A stretch of DNA of 64,000 nucleotides from Brevibacillus brevis. GTDB lineage: Bacteria > Bacillota > Bacilli > Brevibacillales > Brevibacillaceae. How positions within the stretch are numbered: the first letter of the stretch is position 1; every line of letters begins with the position of its first letter. The notes under the pieces were generated by a model, which was given only the letters and a program-made list of their open reading frames with translations, made no database searches and was not told the origin of the DNA. A program made the translations under genes and the position numbers. The stretch is from assembly GCF_900637055.1 (NCBI RefSeq), contig NZ_LR134338.1:3854001-3918000 (forward strand), in the 5' to 3' direction. This document shows, piece by piece, positions 8,271 through 16,140 of this stretch.

Positions 8271-11200
8271 TTAGACTTCAAAAATAGATGGACCTGCGTT
8301 GAAGTAACGCGCTTCAGGGTGAGCAAATACCATCGCCGATACGGAAGCTTCTGGCTCCATCATGAAGCCCTCTGTCAGCTGAACGCCGATATCCTCTGGA
8401 CGCAACAGACGGAACAACTGCGCCTGATCCTCCAGGTTCGGGCAAGCAGGGTAGCCGAAGGAGACACGAATGCCCTGATATCTAGCACCGAAGCGCTCGA
8501 GCATCGTCATCTCAACCGGATCCGGTATGCCCCACACGTCTCGCATGACGTGGTGAATTCGCTCTGCAAATGCCTCTGCCAGCTCCAATGCCAAAGCTTG
8601 GAGGACATGAGAGCGCAAGTAGTCACCACGCTCTTTGAGCTCTGTAGATTTTTCGCGTATCCCTCCCCCAGCCGTGACGGTCAGGAATCCGACATAATCC
8701 ATTTCCTTGCTCTCCACTGGTCGCAAGAAGTCGGACAGGCAAAGATGAGGTTCTTCCAGCTGACGCGGGAACGAAAAGCGCTCCAGCAGCTTGCTGTGGT
8801 CTTTTGGATCATAGACCAAAATATCGTTGCCATCTGACTGAGCCGGGAAGAACTGATACACACCGTGTGTCGTAATGGTTCCTTTTTGCTTCGCTTCATT
8901 TAATAGCTCTTCCACAATGCCGTACAGTTCCAGTACTTTCTCGTCGCCTGCCTCGATCAATTTATCTACATTTCCGCGAACACCGAGGTGTTTCCCGAGG
9001 AGCATCCGCAAGTTCAAATACGGTTGCAGATGGCTGATCGGGTATTGTCGCAGTACATGTCGTTCACAATCTGGCGGCAGATGGATCGGAACCGTTCTGC
9101 TGATGGCTGAGCGCGCTGGCAATGGTGCTTTTTTCTCCTCGACAACAGGCTGAGCCGTTGCGACTGCTTCCAGCAGATGCTGCTGTTCCTCTACCAAGCG
9201 ATCACGTTCTTCCGGATTTTGCAGACGATTCACGAGCTCCAGACCATCCATGGCGTCTTTTGCGTATAAAACAATTCCGCGGTATTCCGGTGCGATCCGG
9301 TTCGATGTGAACTTGCGCGTCAACGCCGCACCGCCAACCATCATTGGAATATCAATGCCTGCATCACGCAGGTCTTGTGCTGTAATGACCATTTGCTGCG
9401 CGGATTTTACCAAGAGTCCAGACAAACCGATGGCATCCGGCTTTTCTTCTCTGCATGCGGCAATCAGTTGCTCTGGCGGTACCTTGATCCCCAGGTTCAC
9501 GACATTGTAGCCGTTGTTTGACAAAATAATTTCCACGAGGTTTTTTCCGATGTCGTGCACATCGCCTTTGACGGTCGCCAGCAAGATTTTCCCCTTGGCA
9601 GCGGCATCGCTTTTTTCCATGAATGGCTCTAAAAACGATACGGATGCCTTCATAACTTCCGCGCTTTGCAATACTTCTGCCACGATCAGCTGGTTGCCGT
9701 TGAACAAGCGACCGACCTCTTCCATCCCTGTCATCAGCGGACCGTTGATGATCTCGAGCGGTGTGTATTTATCCAGAGCCAGCTTCAGGTCTTCCACCAG
9801 ACCATCCTTGGAGCCTTCGACTACATAACGAGCCAAGCGTTCTTCGAGCGTCAACGAGGAGACTTCTACACGGACTTCCTTTTTCTTTTGGCGATAAAAT
9901 TCGGTGAAGGCCGCCAATGTCTCATCATTTGTCTCGAATAGTAGGGCTTCTGCCAGCTTTCTCTCGTTTTCTGGAATCGAAGCGTAGCGCTCCAGCTTTT
10001 CCGTGTTGACGATGGCGTAATCAAGCCCTGCGAGAGTGGTGTGGTACAAGAAGACCGCATTCAGCACTTCCCGACCCGCAGGAGGCAAGCCGAAGGAAAC
10101 GTTACTGACACCCAGGATCGTCTTGCAAGCAGGCATCGCCTGTTTGATCAAACGAATGCCTTCTACCGTTTCCTTTGCAGAGCCAATGTATTGTTCATCC
10201 CCTGTCCCTACTGGAAAGACGAGTGGATCGAAAATAATATCCTGTGGCTTAATTCCATACTGGTTGACGAGAATGTCGTATGAGCGCTGCGCGACCTCCA
10301 GCTTCTTTTCGCGAGTGACAGCCATACCCGCTTCCTCGATCGTTCCGACGACAACAGCGGCACCGAATTTGTGAATAAGCGGCGCCACTTCCTCAAAACG
10401 CTCCAACCCGTCTTCCAGGTTGATCGAGTTGAGAATGGCCTTCCCTTGCGAATAGCGAAGTCCCAGCTCCATGACCTTGGCATCTGTCGAGTCGATCATG
10501 AGGGGCGCTTTTACTTTTTTCACGATGAACTGTAGGAATTTTTCCATATCTTCGTATTCATCACGGTCGGGGTCAGCCAAGCATATATCGATGACATGTG
10601 CGCCGCGCTTCACTTGGGCCCGGGCAATATCAGATGCTTCTTCATAGTGACCAGCTGCAATCAGATCACGGAATTTTTTGGAACCGATGACATTGGTCCT
10701 CTCCCCTACCAGCAGGGGACGATTATCATCTTCGACGTAAACGACCTCAATCCCGGAGACCGCGCTCAGCGGTTCTACATCTGCACTGCGCGGCTTGCAG
10801 TCTTTCAAGGCTTCTGCCATCGCTTGAATATGGGCTGGTGTTGTTCCACAGCAACCGCCAGCGACGTTTATCCAGCCCTGTTCAGCGAACGCCCGCATTT
10901 TCGAAGCGAGTCCCTGTGGCGTTTCATGGTAATGGCCGTTCTCGTCTGGCAAGCCTGCGTTCGGATAACAGCTGACCGCACATTGGGCTATTCCAGACAG
11001 TGTCCGCAGATGATCACGCATGAACTCTGGTCCTGTCGCACAATTCAGACCAATAGAGACTGGCTTTATATGCTCCAAGGAGATGTAAAACGCCTCGATG
11101 TTTTGGCCCGCCAGCGTTGTGCCCATCGGCTCAATCGTACCTGACAGCATCACGGGGAGCTCCTGCCCAAGCTCTTCAAAAGCTTTGCGAATCCCGATTC

Positions 11201-11717
11201 CGCCAGCCTTGACGTTCAACGTATCTTGCGAGGTTTCCAAAAGAAGAACATCGGAGCCACCGATAATCAGACCTTTTGCCTGACGATAATACGCCTCGAC
11301 CAGTTCTTCGAAAGTGACACCGCCTGTCAACGAAAGGGTTTTGGTCGTCGGTCCCATTGCACCTGCTACATAACGCGGCCACTCCTCCGTGGAATAGGCA
11401 TCCACCGCTTCTCTGGCCAAGCGAGCTGCCGCTATATTGATCTCAAGGTCTTTCTCCGGCACATCGTACTCGGCCAAAACGATGGAAGCAGCACCAAACG
11501 TATTTGTCTCGACGATGTCTGCGCCCGCCTCTAAATATTTCTCGTGAATCGAACGGATCACATCTGGTCTTGTCAGGTTCAGAAGTTCATTACAGCCATC
11601 ATAGGCTTCACCGCCGAAATCATCGGCAGTCAGGTTCGCCTGTTGAAGCATGGTGCCCATTGCACCGTCCAGAATCAGAATTTTCCGGGAAAGCTGTTCG
11701 CGAAAAGTTGGTTTCAT
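8271..11717 (-). CDS. metH: Cobalamin-dependent methionine synthase
   Basis: Transfers the methyl group of 5-methyl-THF to homocysteine through cob(I)alamin. Four modules can be read in 1148 residues. The homocysteine domain is 1-310, with zinc ligands Cys226 in GLNCATG and Cys289/290 in GGCCGTTP. The pterin-binding domain is about 330-600, including GERTNVIGSKKF. The cap and B12 domain is about 630-860, with the cobalamin-binding motif DVHDIG at 719-724, His721 being the lower axial ligand. The C-terminal reactivation domain follows and binds SAM. The ATG has AAAAGGGG upstream. It is the first gene after a SAM-I riboswitch. It is complete, slightly shorter than the ~1227-residue E. coli enzyme, as usual in Firmicutes. 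Confidence 0.97.
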   Translation of the reverse strand: MKPTFREQLSRKILILDGAMGTMLQQANLTADDFGGEAYDGCNELLNLTRPDVIRSIHEKYLEAGADIVETNTFGAASIVLAEYDVPEKDLEINIAAARLAREAVDAYSTEEWPRYVAGAMGPTTKTLSLTGGVTFEELVEAYYRQAKGLIIGGSDVLLLETSQDTLNVKAGGIGIRKAFEELGQELPVMLSGTIEPMGTTLAGQNIEAFYISLEHIKPVSIGLNCATGPEFMRDHLRTLSGIAQCAVSCYPNAGLPDENGHYHETPQGLASKMRAFAEQGWINVAGGCCGTTPAHIQAMAEALKDCKPRSADVEPLSAVSGIEVVYVEDDNRPLLVGERTNVIGSKKFRDLIAAGHYEEASDIARAQVKRGAHVIDICLADPDRDEYEDMEKFLQFIVKKVKAPLMIDSTDAKVMELGLRYSQGKAILNSINLEDGLERFEEVAPLIHKFGAAVVVGTIEEAGMAVTREKKLEVAQRSYDILVNQYGIKPQDIIFDPLVFPVGTGDEQYIGSAKETVEGIRLIKQAMPACKTILGVSNVSFGLPPAGREVLNAVFLYHTTLAGLDYAIVNTEKLERYASIPENERKLAEALLFETNDETLAAFTEFYRQKKKEVRVEVSSLTLEERLARYVVEGSKDGLVEDLKLALDKYTPLEIINGPLMTGMEEVGRLFNGNQLIVAEVLQSAEVMKASVSFLEPFMEKSDAAAKGKILLATVKGDVHDIGKNLVEIILSNNGYNVVNLGIKVPPEQLIAACREEKPDAIGLSGLLVKSAQQMVITAQDLRDAGIDIPMMVGGAALTRKFTSNRIAPEYRGIVLYAKDAMDGLELVNRLQNPEERDRLVEEQQHLLEAVATAQPVVEEKKAPLPARSAISRTVPIHLPPDCERHVLRQYPISHLQPYLNLRMLLGKHLGVRGNVDKLIEAGDEKVLELYGIVEELLNEAKQKGTITTHGVYQFFPAQSDGNDILVYDPKDHSKLLERFSFPRQLEEPHLCLSDFLRPVESKEMDYVGFLTVTAGGGIREKSTELKERGDYLRSHVLQALALELAEAFAERIHHVMRDVWGIPDPVEMTMLERFGARYQGIRVSFGYPACPNLEDQAQLFRLLRPEDIGVQLTEGFMMEPEASVSAMVFAHPEARYFNAGPSIFEV

Positions 11718-11770
11718 TGACGTGCCCCTTTTCTCCCTTGCATCGGCTTATTCTCCGTAATTGGGTAAAC

Positions 11771-11813
11771 AAAAAAATCCTCTTCTTTGAAAGAAGAGGA
11801 TTTGTCAGCAGAT
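11771..11813 (-). terminator. Riboswitch-controlled terminator of the metH leader
   Basis: On the minus strand AAATCCTCTTCTTT and AAAGAAGAGGATTT form a 14-bp stem followed by T7. The 5' arm CCTCTT is complementary to the 3' strand of aptamer stem P1 (AAGAGG), giving the expected mutually exclusive antiterminator. Confidence 0.9.
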
Positions 11814-11831
11814 ACGATAACGCCTGAGACA

Positions 11832-11936
11832 TCCTCTTATCTTTCAAAGCACGTAGCTTTGCTGGAATTGGCACCGGATTTTTACCGGTTGCCGAGGCTT
11901 CATCAGGCCAGTCCCTCTGCCTCTCTGGATAAGAGT
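11832..11936 (-). promoter_or_regulatory. SAM-I riboswitch (S-box) aptamer controlling metH-yitJ
   Basis: The minus strand opens with CTCTTATCCAGAGAGG and contains the S-box core GGGACTGGCCTGATGAAGCC, then CGGCAACC and AAGGTGCCAATTCC-like sequence (here GGTGCCAATTCCAGCA). It closes with GATAAGAGG, which re-forms P1 with the 5' end. These are the invariant blocks of the SAM-I class. SAM binding should stabilise P1 and let the adjacent terminator form, shutting off metH and yitJ when SAM is high. Confidence 0.95.
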
Positions 11937-11956
11937 CGTACACTTGTCATTTAGTT

Positions 11957-11985
11957 GTTTTACGAAATGTCTTGAATGTTTGCAA
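11957..11985 (-). promoter_or_regulatory. Probable promoter of the metH riboswitch leader
   Basis: On the minus strand TTGCAA (-35, 11980-11985) is separated by 17 bases from TAAAAC (-10, 11957-11962). The start site would fall about 12 bases before the aptamer. The -10 is a weak match. The rest of the interval up to yjcZ (11986-12148) shows no other recognisable element. Confidence 0.5.
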
Positions 11986-12148
11986 GTATCTTAACACCCC
12001 CTTTGTCTCCCCGTCAATTGTGAATTGTCTATTTTTTACTGAACCTCTTCTCTTTCGCGCCCATTTTTGCCTAAGCTGGGCATCCGCCCAGTCCAATATC
12101 GGCATTCGTGTATAGACTGGAGTATAACGGAAAGGAGGGGAAACAAAG

Positions 12149-12256
12149 ATGAGTACATCTTACTGCGGAAACGGATTCTTCGGTGACTGCTTCGCAATCG
12201 TGCTCGTGCTGTTTATCCTGTTGGTAATTATTGGGTGTTCGTGTGACGACTGTTAG
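12149..12256 (+). CDS. YjcZ-family sporulation protein (35 aa)
   Basis: Tiny protein reading MSTSYCGNGFFGDCFAIVLV, followed by a hydrophobic LFILLVIIG stretch and a Cys-rich CSCDDC end. The Gly/Cys-rich head plus the single C-terminal membrane helix (VLVLFILLVIIG) is the YjcZ family pattern, found in endospore formers. A strong AAAGGAGGGG lies 8 bases before the ATG. It is monocistronic and ends in a terminator shared with the convergent anti-sigma gene. Function in the spore is unknown. Easily missed because of its size. Confidence 0.88.
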   Translation: MSTSYCGNGFFGDCFAIVLVLFILLVIIGCSCDDC

Positions 12257-12266
12257 ATAAGTGTGT

Positions 12267-12319
12267 AAAAAAGGCTATCCCAAAAGCCATGAGGAATGGC
12301 TGCGGGATAGCCTTTTTTT
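12267..12319. terminator. Bidirectional terminator between yjcZ and the anti-sigma gene
   Basis: AAAAGGCTATCCC and GGGATAGCCTTTT form a 13-bp stem with A-rich and T-rich flanks on both sides, so it can terminate both converging genes. Confidence 0.9.
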
Positions 12320-12323
12320 CTTG

Positions 12324-14534
12324 TTATTTGGTGATGATCTTGCCTGTCACGGCATCCAGAGTAATATATTTAAGCGCCAGCTTTTCGTCACTCCACGGCA
12401 CATACGCCAGCTTTGGTTGAGATAATTTTCGCCCATCCACATCTTTCATCAAATAGACCAGCTTCAAAGGCATGACGCGTAAATACTCTTCAACAGCCTT
12501 GTCTTTCGAAACGATCTGGTCGGATGCTGGAAGCTCCACCACCTTGTGTGTCTCTCTGTAGTTGTGAAACATTGTCACTTTGCCAGAAGACGGATCGACT
12601 GTTACCGAATAAGCCGCTTTTTGCGCACGATCCTGTACAGGAATGCCATCCTTGCTGATGAAATATCTGAATTCCCATTCGCCCGATGACACAGAATTCG
12701 CTTCGCCTGGCTGTATAACTTGTGCCAACTGCACTTCTTTTACGCCTGGATCGACGTATTTATGCAGAAAGGCGAGTGCAGCCTCTTCCGCTTGCTCGCG
12801 TTTGACTGTCACTGCTGTATTAGAACGCGGTGTTCCCAGCCCGACGACACTGCCTGTTTCTGCAAGGACTTCTACGCCGATATACTTGTCATTTTTATCA
12901 TTCCAGACGTATTCCTTGCGTCCGTCACTGTTACTCTCACTCTCTCTATAGGTCGAGTCATCCACTTGTATGCCGAATTCCGCTTGCAGCAGTGCTTTTG
13001 CCTCATCCTTGGAGCGAACCTTGACGTATTCCTTTGGAGATTCGATCGGATGTGCTTCCTTCGTATTCAACTGATCATAAGCAAGCCCGTTATCTCCCGT
13101 TCCATACACAATCTTGCCATTGGTCGCGTCGATATGCCACTCCGTACCATCTTCACGTCCTCTTTGCATGAAGGAAACAGCGGGTGTGTACTCCAGAATA
13201 GGTTGCCATTTCTCCCCTTGTTTTGATTCTGGTCGTATTCTCGGGTTCTGCACGTATCGAAGCTTCATATGCTCACTCAGCTCTTTGATGGCTTCCTCTA
13301 CTGACACAGCAGTCGATACATCCGGGTACTGCGACGGCTCGAATGTTTCGGGCTCCATCCTGAAATATTGGACGTGGCCAGAGTCAGTTGTTATTATGCT
13401 AATTTCATCAGACAACACTGGCAGTTCGTTATGATATCGCAGATACAACCCTGGATCGTTGGCGTCCAATAACCGATAGTTATCACTATCCGCACCGAGC
13501 AGTTTGTTCAGGAACTGTCGCTCTTGCTGCAAGGCTTTTTCTCCTTCTGCTTCTTTCCGGCTCGCTGCTTCCTTTTCATCCCTATTCAAAAGCCTATACG
13601 ATTCCAGTGCTTGACCATTTCCATAGATCACAAGAGAAACCTGATGCCCCTCCTTGTTCGTTTTCCCCAAGATGAATGACATGCCATCGTGGTTCTTTTC
13701 TTTATCCAAAAGAAGAAGGGATGGGCTCAAATCGGGCATGGCATCTGTCAGCTTGGTGAAAAAGGCTTGTTCGCTCTTGTTCAATCGCCCGAAAAACGCG
13801 ATTTGCTCACGTTCGTCAATTCCAACCGACAATACGTCGAACGGAACGGGCTGGCCGTTTTCCATACGTTGATAATTCACGCTCATCCATGGGCCTTTTA
13901 CCCTATACTCGTCGGTATAGATCTGAGTCTCGACGTACTGATAGGACTTGCTTCCCTCCCCAAGGAAAGCTTGTAAAAATGCGTTTGCTGCATTCTCCGC
14001 AGTCTTGGCTGATGGCAATTTCCCTTCCTTCTGTTCTCCCCGATCACCATTGATTGTAAAGCTCTCAATTTGTCCTGTCTGTATATCATAAGCAACATTG
14101 GCACGAGCATTATCGCCTTCCAGTAACATGAGGTCACTGATTCCATGGCTTGTACGATCCACTCTTATTCTCATGTTGCTCAAAGCTGGAATCGCCTTTT
14201 TCAATGGTAAAATAGCCTCTTCCGGCGAAACCTTTACGCTGCTCTGATTGGCCTCTGCATTCTTTTTATCTGTTGCAGTTGTTGCCACCGCATTCGTTCC
14301 ATTTTTCCCACTCGGCATCTGTGGAGACCAACCTTGTTGATGCAAGCCCACAGCTGTTACCGCCAAGCACGCAGCCAGCGATCCAGCCATAAATAATCTG
14401 TTTCGATTCTTGTGTTTATTCTGTGCAATCGCACCTCTGATCCGGAATTCCATCTCCTTTGTAAACCTCACTTCCTCCACCGATTCCTCACTTGCACTTC
14501 GTACCGCTTCACGCATTTGCTTATCTACGTCCAT
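12324..14534 (-). CDS. Membrane-anchored protein with YcdB/YcdC (PepSY-like) repeats, probable anti-sigma factor
   Basis: The 736-residue protein has an N-terminal cytoplasmic segment of about 45 residues and one transmembrane helix (about 47-65, FMAGSLAACLAVTAVGL). A large extracytoplasmic region follows with repeated YcdB/PepSY-like units (for example SPEEAILPLKKAIPALSNMR, SVEEAIKELSEHMKL, SKDEAKALLQAEFGI). Its start overlaps the end of the ECF sigma gene by 10 bases, so the two are translationally coupled. That arrangement and topology suggest it holds the sigma factor inactive and senses the envelope. No classical zinc anti-sigma motif (HxxxCxxC) is seen. The assignment is inference from context. 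Confidence 0.75.
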   Translation of the reverse strand: MDVDKQMREAVRSASEESVEEVRFTKEMEFRIRGAIAQNKHKNRNRLFMAGSLAACLAVTAVGLHQQGWSPQMPSGKNGTNAVATTATDKKNAEANQSSVKVSPEEAILPLKKAIPALSNMRIRVDRTSHGISDLMLLEGDNARANVAYDIQTGQIESFTINGDRGEQKEGKLPSAKTAENAANAFLQAFLGEGSKSYQYVETQIYTDEYRVKGPWMSVNYQRMENGQPVPFDVLSVGIDEREQIAFFGRLNKSEQAFFTKLTDAMPDLSPSLLLLDKEKNHDGMSFILGKTNKEGHQVSLVIYGNGQALESYRLLNRDEKEAASRKEAEGEKALQQERQFLNKLLGADSDNYRLLDANDPGLYLRYHNELPVLSDEISIITTDSGHVQYFRMEPETFEPSQYPDVSTAVSVEEAIKELSEHMKLRYVQNPRIRPESKQGEKWQPILEYTPAVSFMQRGREDGTEWHIDATNGKIVYGTGDNGLAYDQLNTKEAHPIESPKEYVKVRSKDEAKALLQAEFGIQVDDSTYRESESNSDGRKEYVWNDKNDKYIGVEVLAETGSVVGLGTPRSNTAVTVKREQAEEAALAFLHKYVDPGVKEVQLAQVIQPGEANSVSSGEWEFRYFISKDGIPVQDRAQKAAYSVTVDPSSGKVTMFHNYRETHKVVELPASDQIVSKDKAVEEYLRVMPLKLVYLMKDVDGRKLSQPKLAYVPWSDEKLALKYITLDAVTGKIITK

Positions 14535-15097
14535 TCCAATCCCTCCTTTTCACACAATGCCTTAAAATGTTTTCGGGCCCGGGACAATTGGGTTCGTACG
14601 GCATCTTCTGAAATATCCAACACTTGCGCAATCTCTTTTATCGACAAATCTTCATAGTAATGAAGTACCATGACTTTTCGGTACAGCGGCGAGAGCTTCA
14701 TCACCTGCTCCGCTACTTGTACCTTGCTCATTCGTCCGATGACTGCCGATTCAACATTTGCCTTGTCTACTTTTTCCGGCGGTGCTTCCTCTTTGGAGAG
14801 GTATGTAGAAAAAATTTGGCGAAAGGACCACGAACGCAAATATTTGCGGGACTCGTTGATCGCGATTCGATAAAGCCACGTTTTCACACTGCTCTGATGG
14901 CGGAATTGATCTAGCCCCCGATATGCCTTTAGAAACACTTCCTGGGTAATGTCTTCTGCGATTCCCCGATCTTTGACGATCAGGTATGCGAGCTGCACGA
15001 TGTTATCCCCATAGTCGTTCATTAGCCTTGTCAGCTTTTCTTCGTTGGTCAGTTGCAGCGTCCAGTCGGCTTCACTGCTTTTGGCACTTGCATTCAC
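14525..15097 (-). CDS. ECF-type RNA polymerase sigma factor
   Basis: 190-residue group 4 sigma-70 protein. Region 2 reads NIVQLAYLIVKDRGIAEDIT, then QEVFLKAYRGLDQFR. The linker is followed by region 4 with a helix-turn-helix (LSPLYRKVMVLHYYEDLSIK, EIAQVLDISEDAVRTQLSRA). There is no sigma1.1 or sigma3 domain. The ATG at 15097 follows AAGGGGGTG at rather long spacing. It is the first gene of a two-gene unit with its probable anti-sigma factor. A candidate self-recognised promoter lies about 60 bases upstream (15159-15182). Confidence 0.93.
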   Translation of the reverse strand: MNASAKSSEADWTLQLTNEEKLTRLMNDYGDNIVQLAYLIVKDRGIAEDITQEVFLKAYRGLDQFRHQSSVKTWLYRIAINESRKYLRSWSFRQIFSTYLSKEEAPPEKVDKANVESAVIGRMSKVQVAEQVMKLSPLYRKVMVLHYYEDLSIKEIAQVLDISEDAVRTQLSRARKHFKALCEKEGLEWT

Positions 15098-15157
15098 GCA
15101 CTGTTCACCCCCTTGTTGTTCCTGATGTGATATGTATTTGATCCAGCTGGCTTGTTT

Positions 15158-15184
15158 TTATGACAGGATTATCCAAAAGTTTTT
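15158..15184 (-). promoter_or_regulatory. Candidate ECF-type autoregulatory promoter
   Basis: On the minus strand AAACTTTTGGATAATCCTGTCATA carries an AAC-type -35 and a GTCATA -10 at about 16-base spacing. It resembles the promoter seen upstream of the SLH gene at 52011-52039 (shared AAACTTTT and TGTC). Assignment is by pattern only. Confidence 0.4.
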
Positions 15185-15287
15185 TCTTTCTGCCCCTCTG
15201 CTGCACCCGGTTGCCCCACTTTCATTGTCAGCGCACACTGCTTTTGCTATCATGAGGCTTATTGTAGAGCGAAAGGAACGAGATGAC

Positions 15288-15776
15288 ATGGATGCCTTGC
15301 AAGCACGTGAAAAAGACAAATTTCTGTCCTGTTTGGAGACCATAAAAGAACTATCCAAATCCGATTTTGAAACCTATTCCATCGTTAAGAATACCGAAAC
15401 GGGGGAACATTATCTCCACTATTTTTTGTCCCACATTAACTTGTCCGAGGGAGGCAGAAGAGACGATTACGATCACTTCCTGCCAATTGAATCCGACGAT
15501 ATTTTAGGGATTATGTTTGGCGAACAGCCGTATCAGTTCCCGGAGAACTGGCGCTCCGCTTATTTGCGCAGTGGGAATGACAATCGATTGATCCCCTTCG
15601 ATCCATCGGAAAATTACGATCTGGACGAGGCCGCTGCAGCCGAGCTGGCCATGCTCGAAAAGCTGGAACAGTACAAAGAGCAAATGATGAACGCAGATAA
15701 CCTCAGCGCGGAAGAAAGAGAAGAGCTGACCAAGCAATATTTCGCGGAATTAGATAAGATTTTAAAAAAACCTTGA
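15288..15776 (+). CDS. Hypothetical acidic protein (162 aa)
   Basis: Starts MDALQAREKDKFLSCLETIK. Highly charged, rich in Asp/Glu, with a C-terminal helical segment (ELAMLEKLEQYKEQMMNADN) and no signal or membrane helix. The ATG at 15288 follows AAAGGAACG. The longer frame from 15132 begins in the divergent promoter region of the ECF gene and has no ribosome site. No family recognised. It sits directly upstream of the argS T-box leader, without a clear terminator between them. Confidence 0.7.
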   Translation: MDALQAREKDKFLSCLETIKELSKSDFETYSIVKNTETGEHYLHYFLSHINLSEGGRRDDYDHFLPIESDDILGIMFGEQPYQFPENWRSAYLRSGNDNRLIPFDPSENYDLDEAAAAELAMLEKLEQYKEQMMNADNLSAEEREELTKQYFAELDKILKKP

Positions 15777-15787
15777 TCGAGGCACTC

Positions 15788-15817
15788 TTGCATCATGACG
15801 GTATAAACAGCTATAAT
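15788..15817 (+). promoter_or_regulatory. Promoter of the argS T-box leader
   Basis: TTGCAT (15788-15793), 18-base spacer, TATAAT (15812-15817). The predicted start is about 15824, just before stem I of the T-box. Confidence 0.7.
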
Positions 15818-15823
15818 TCTAGA

Positions 15824-16118
15824 GAAACAAATGAATCGTTGATGAGGAAAGTACTCCTTGTGCGAGGACGAAAGCGAGTCGGGGACGGTGTGAGCCCGAT
15901 GCCAAGCCATGTGAGGAAGCGCCCCTCGGAGATGCGACCTGAACATCCAATGAGCCATCATGGGCAACGGATCGTGTAGGGCTATGCCGGGACTGCCCGT
16001 TACAGCAGATCAAGCGGTTTTTGCCTTCCAGTTTCATGGGAGGAAAAAACAACAAGAGTGGCACCGCGGGAGTATAACCTCTCGTCTCTTTTTCACAGGA
16101 GACGTAGAGGTTTTTTTA
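15824..16118 (+). promoter_or_regulatory. T-box leader of argS
   Basis: tRNA-sensing leader. The 14-base T-box core AGAGTGGCACCGCGGG is at 16055-16070. Stem I starts at GATGAGGAAAGTACTCC, containing the AGTA loop-E element. Its opposite strand GGAGATGCGACCTGAACATC pairs back (ACTCC/GGAG and GATG/CATC). Within that internal loop CGA (15935-15937) is an arginine codon and the best specifier candidate. The terminator stem follows. Uncharged tRNA-Arg should bind the specifier and the T-box bulge and permit read-through into argS. Confidence 0.93.
16074..16118 (+). terminator. T-box-regulated terminator before argS
   Basis: AACCTCTCGTCTC pairs with GAGACGTAGAGGTT and is followed by T7. The 5' arm lies just after the T-box core, as in other T-box leaders. 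Confidence 0.9.
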
Positions 16119-16140
16119 TTTGAAAGGGGTAGAAATTTAG

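Noticed and set aside
8228..8326. Longer ATG start for the yitJ-type gene
   Set aside because: It would overlap the metH stop; the TTG at 8227 has a proper ribosome site and matches the family N-terminus.
15935..15950. Isoleucine (ATC) as T-box specifier
   Set aside because: ATC lies in the paired base of stem I (GATG/CATC) and conflicts with the arginyl-tRNA synthetase gene downstream; CGA in the open loop fits better.
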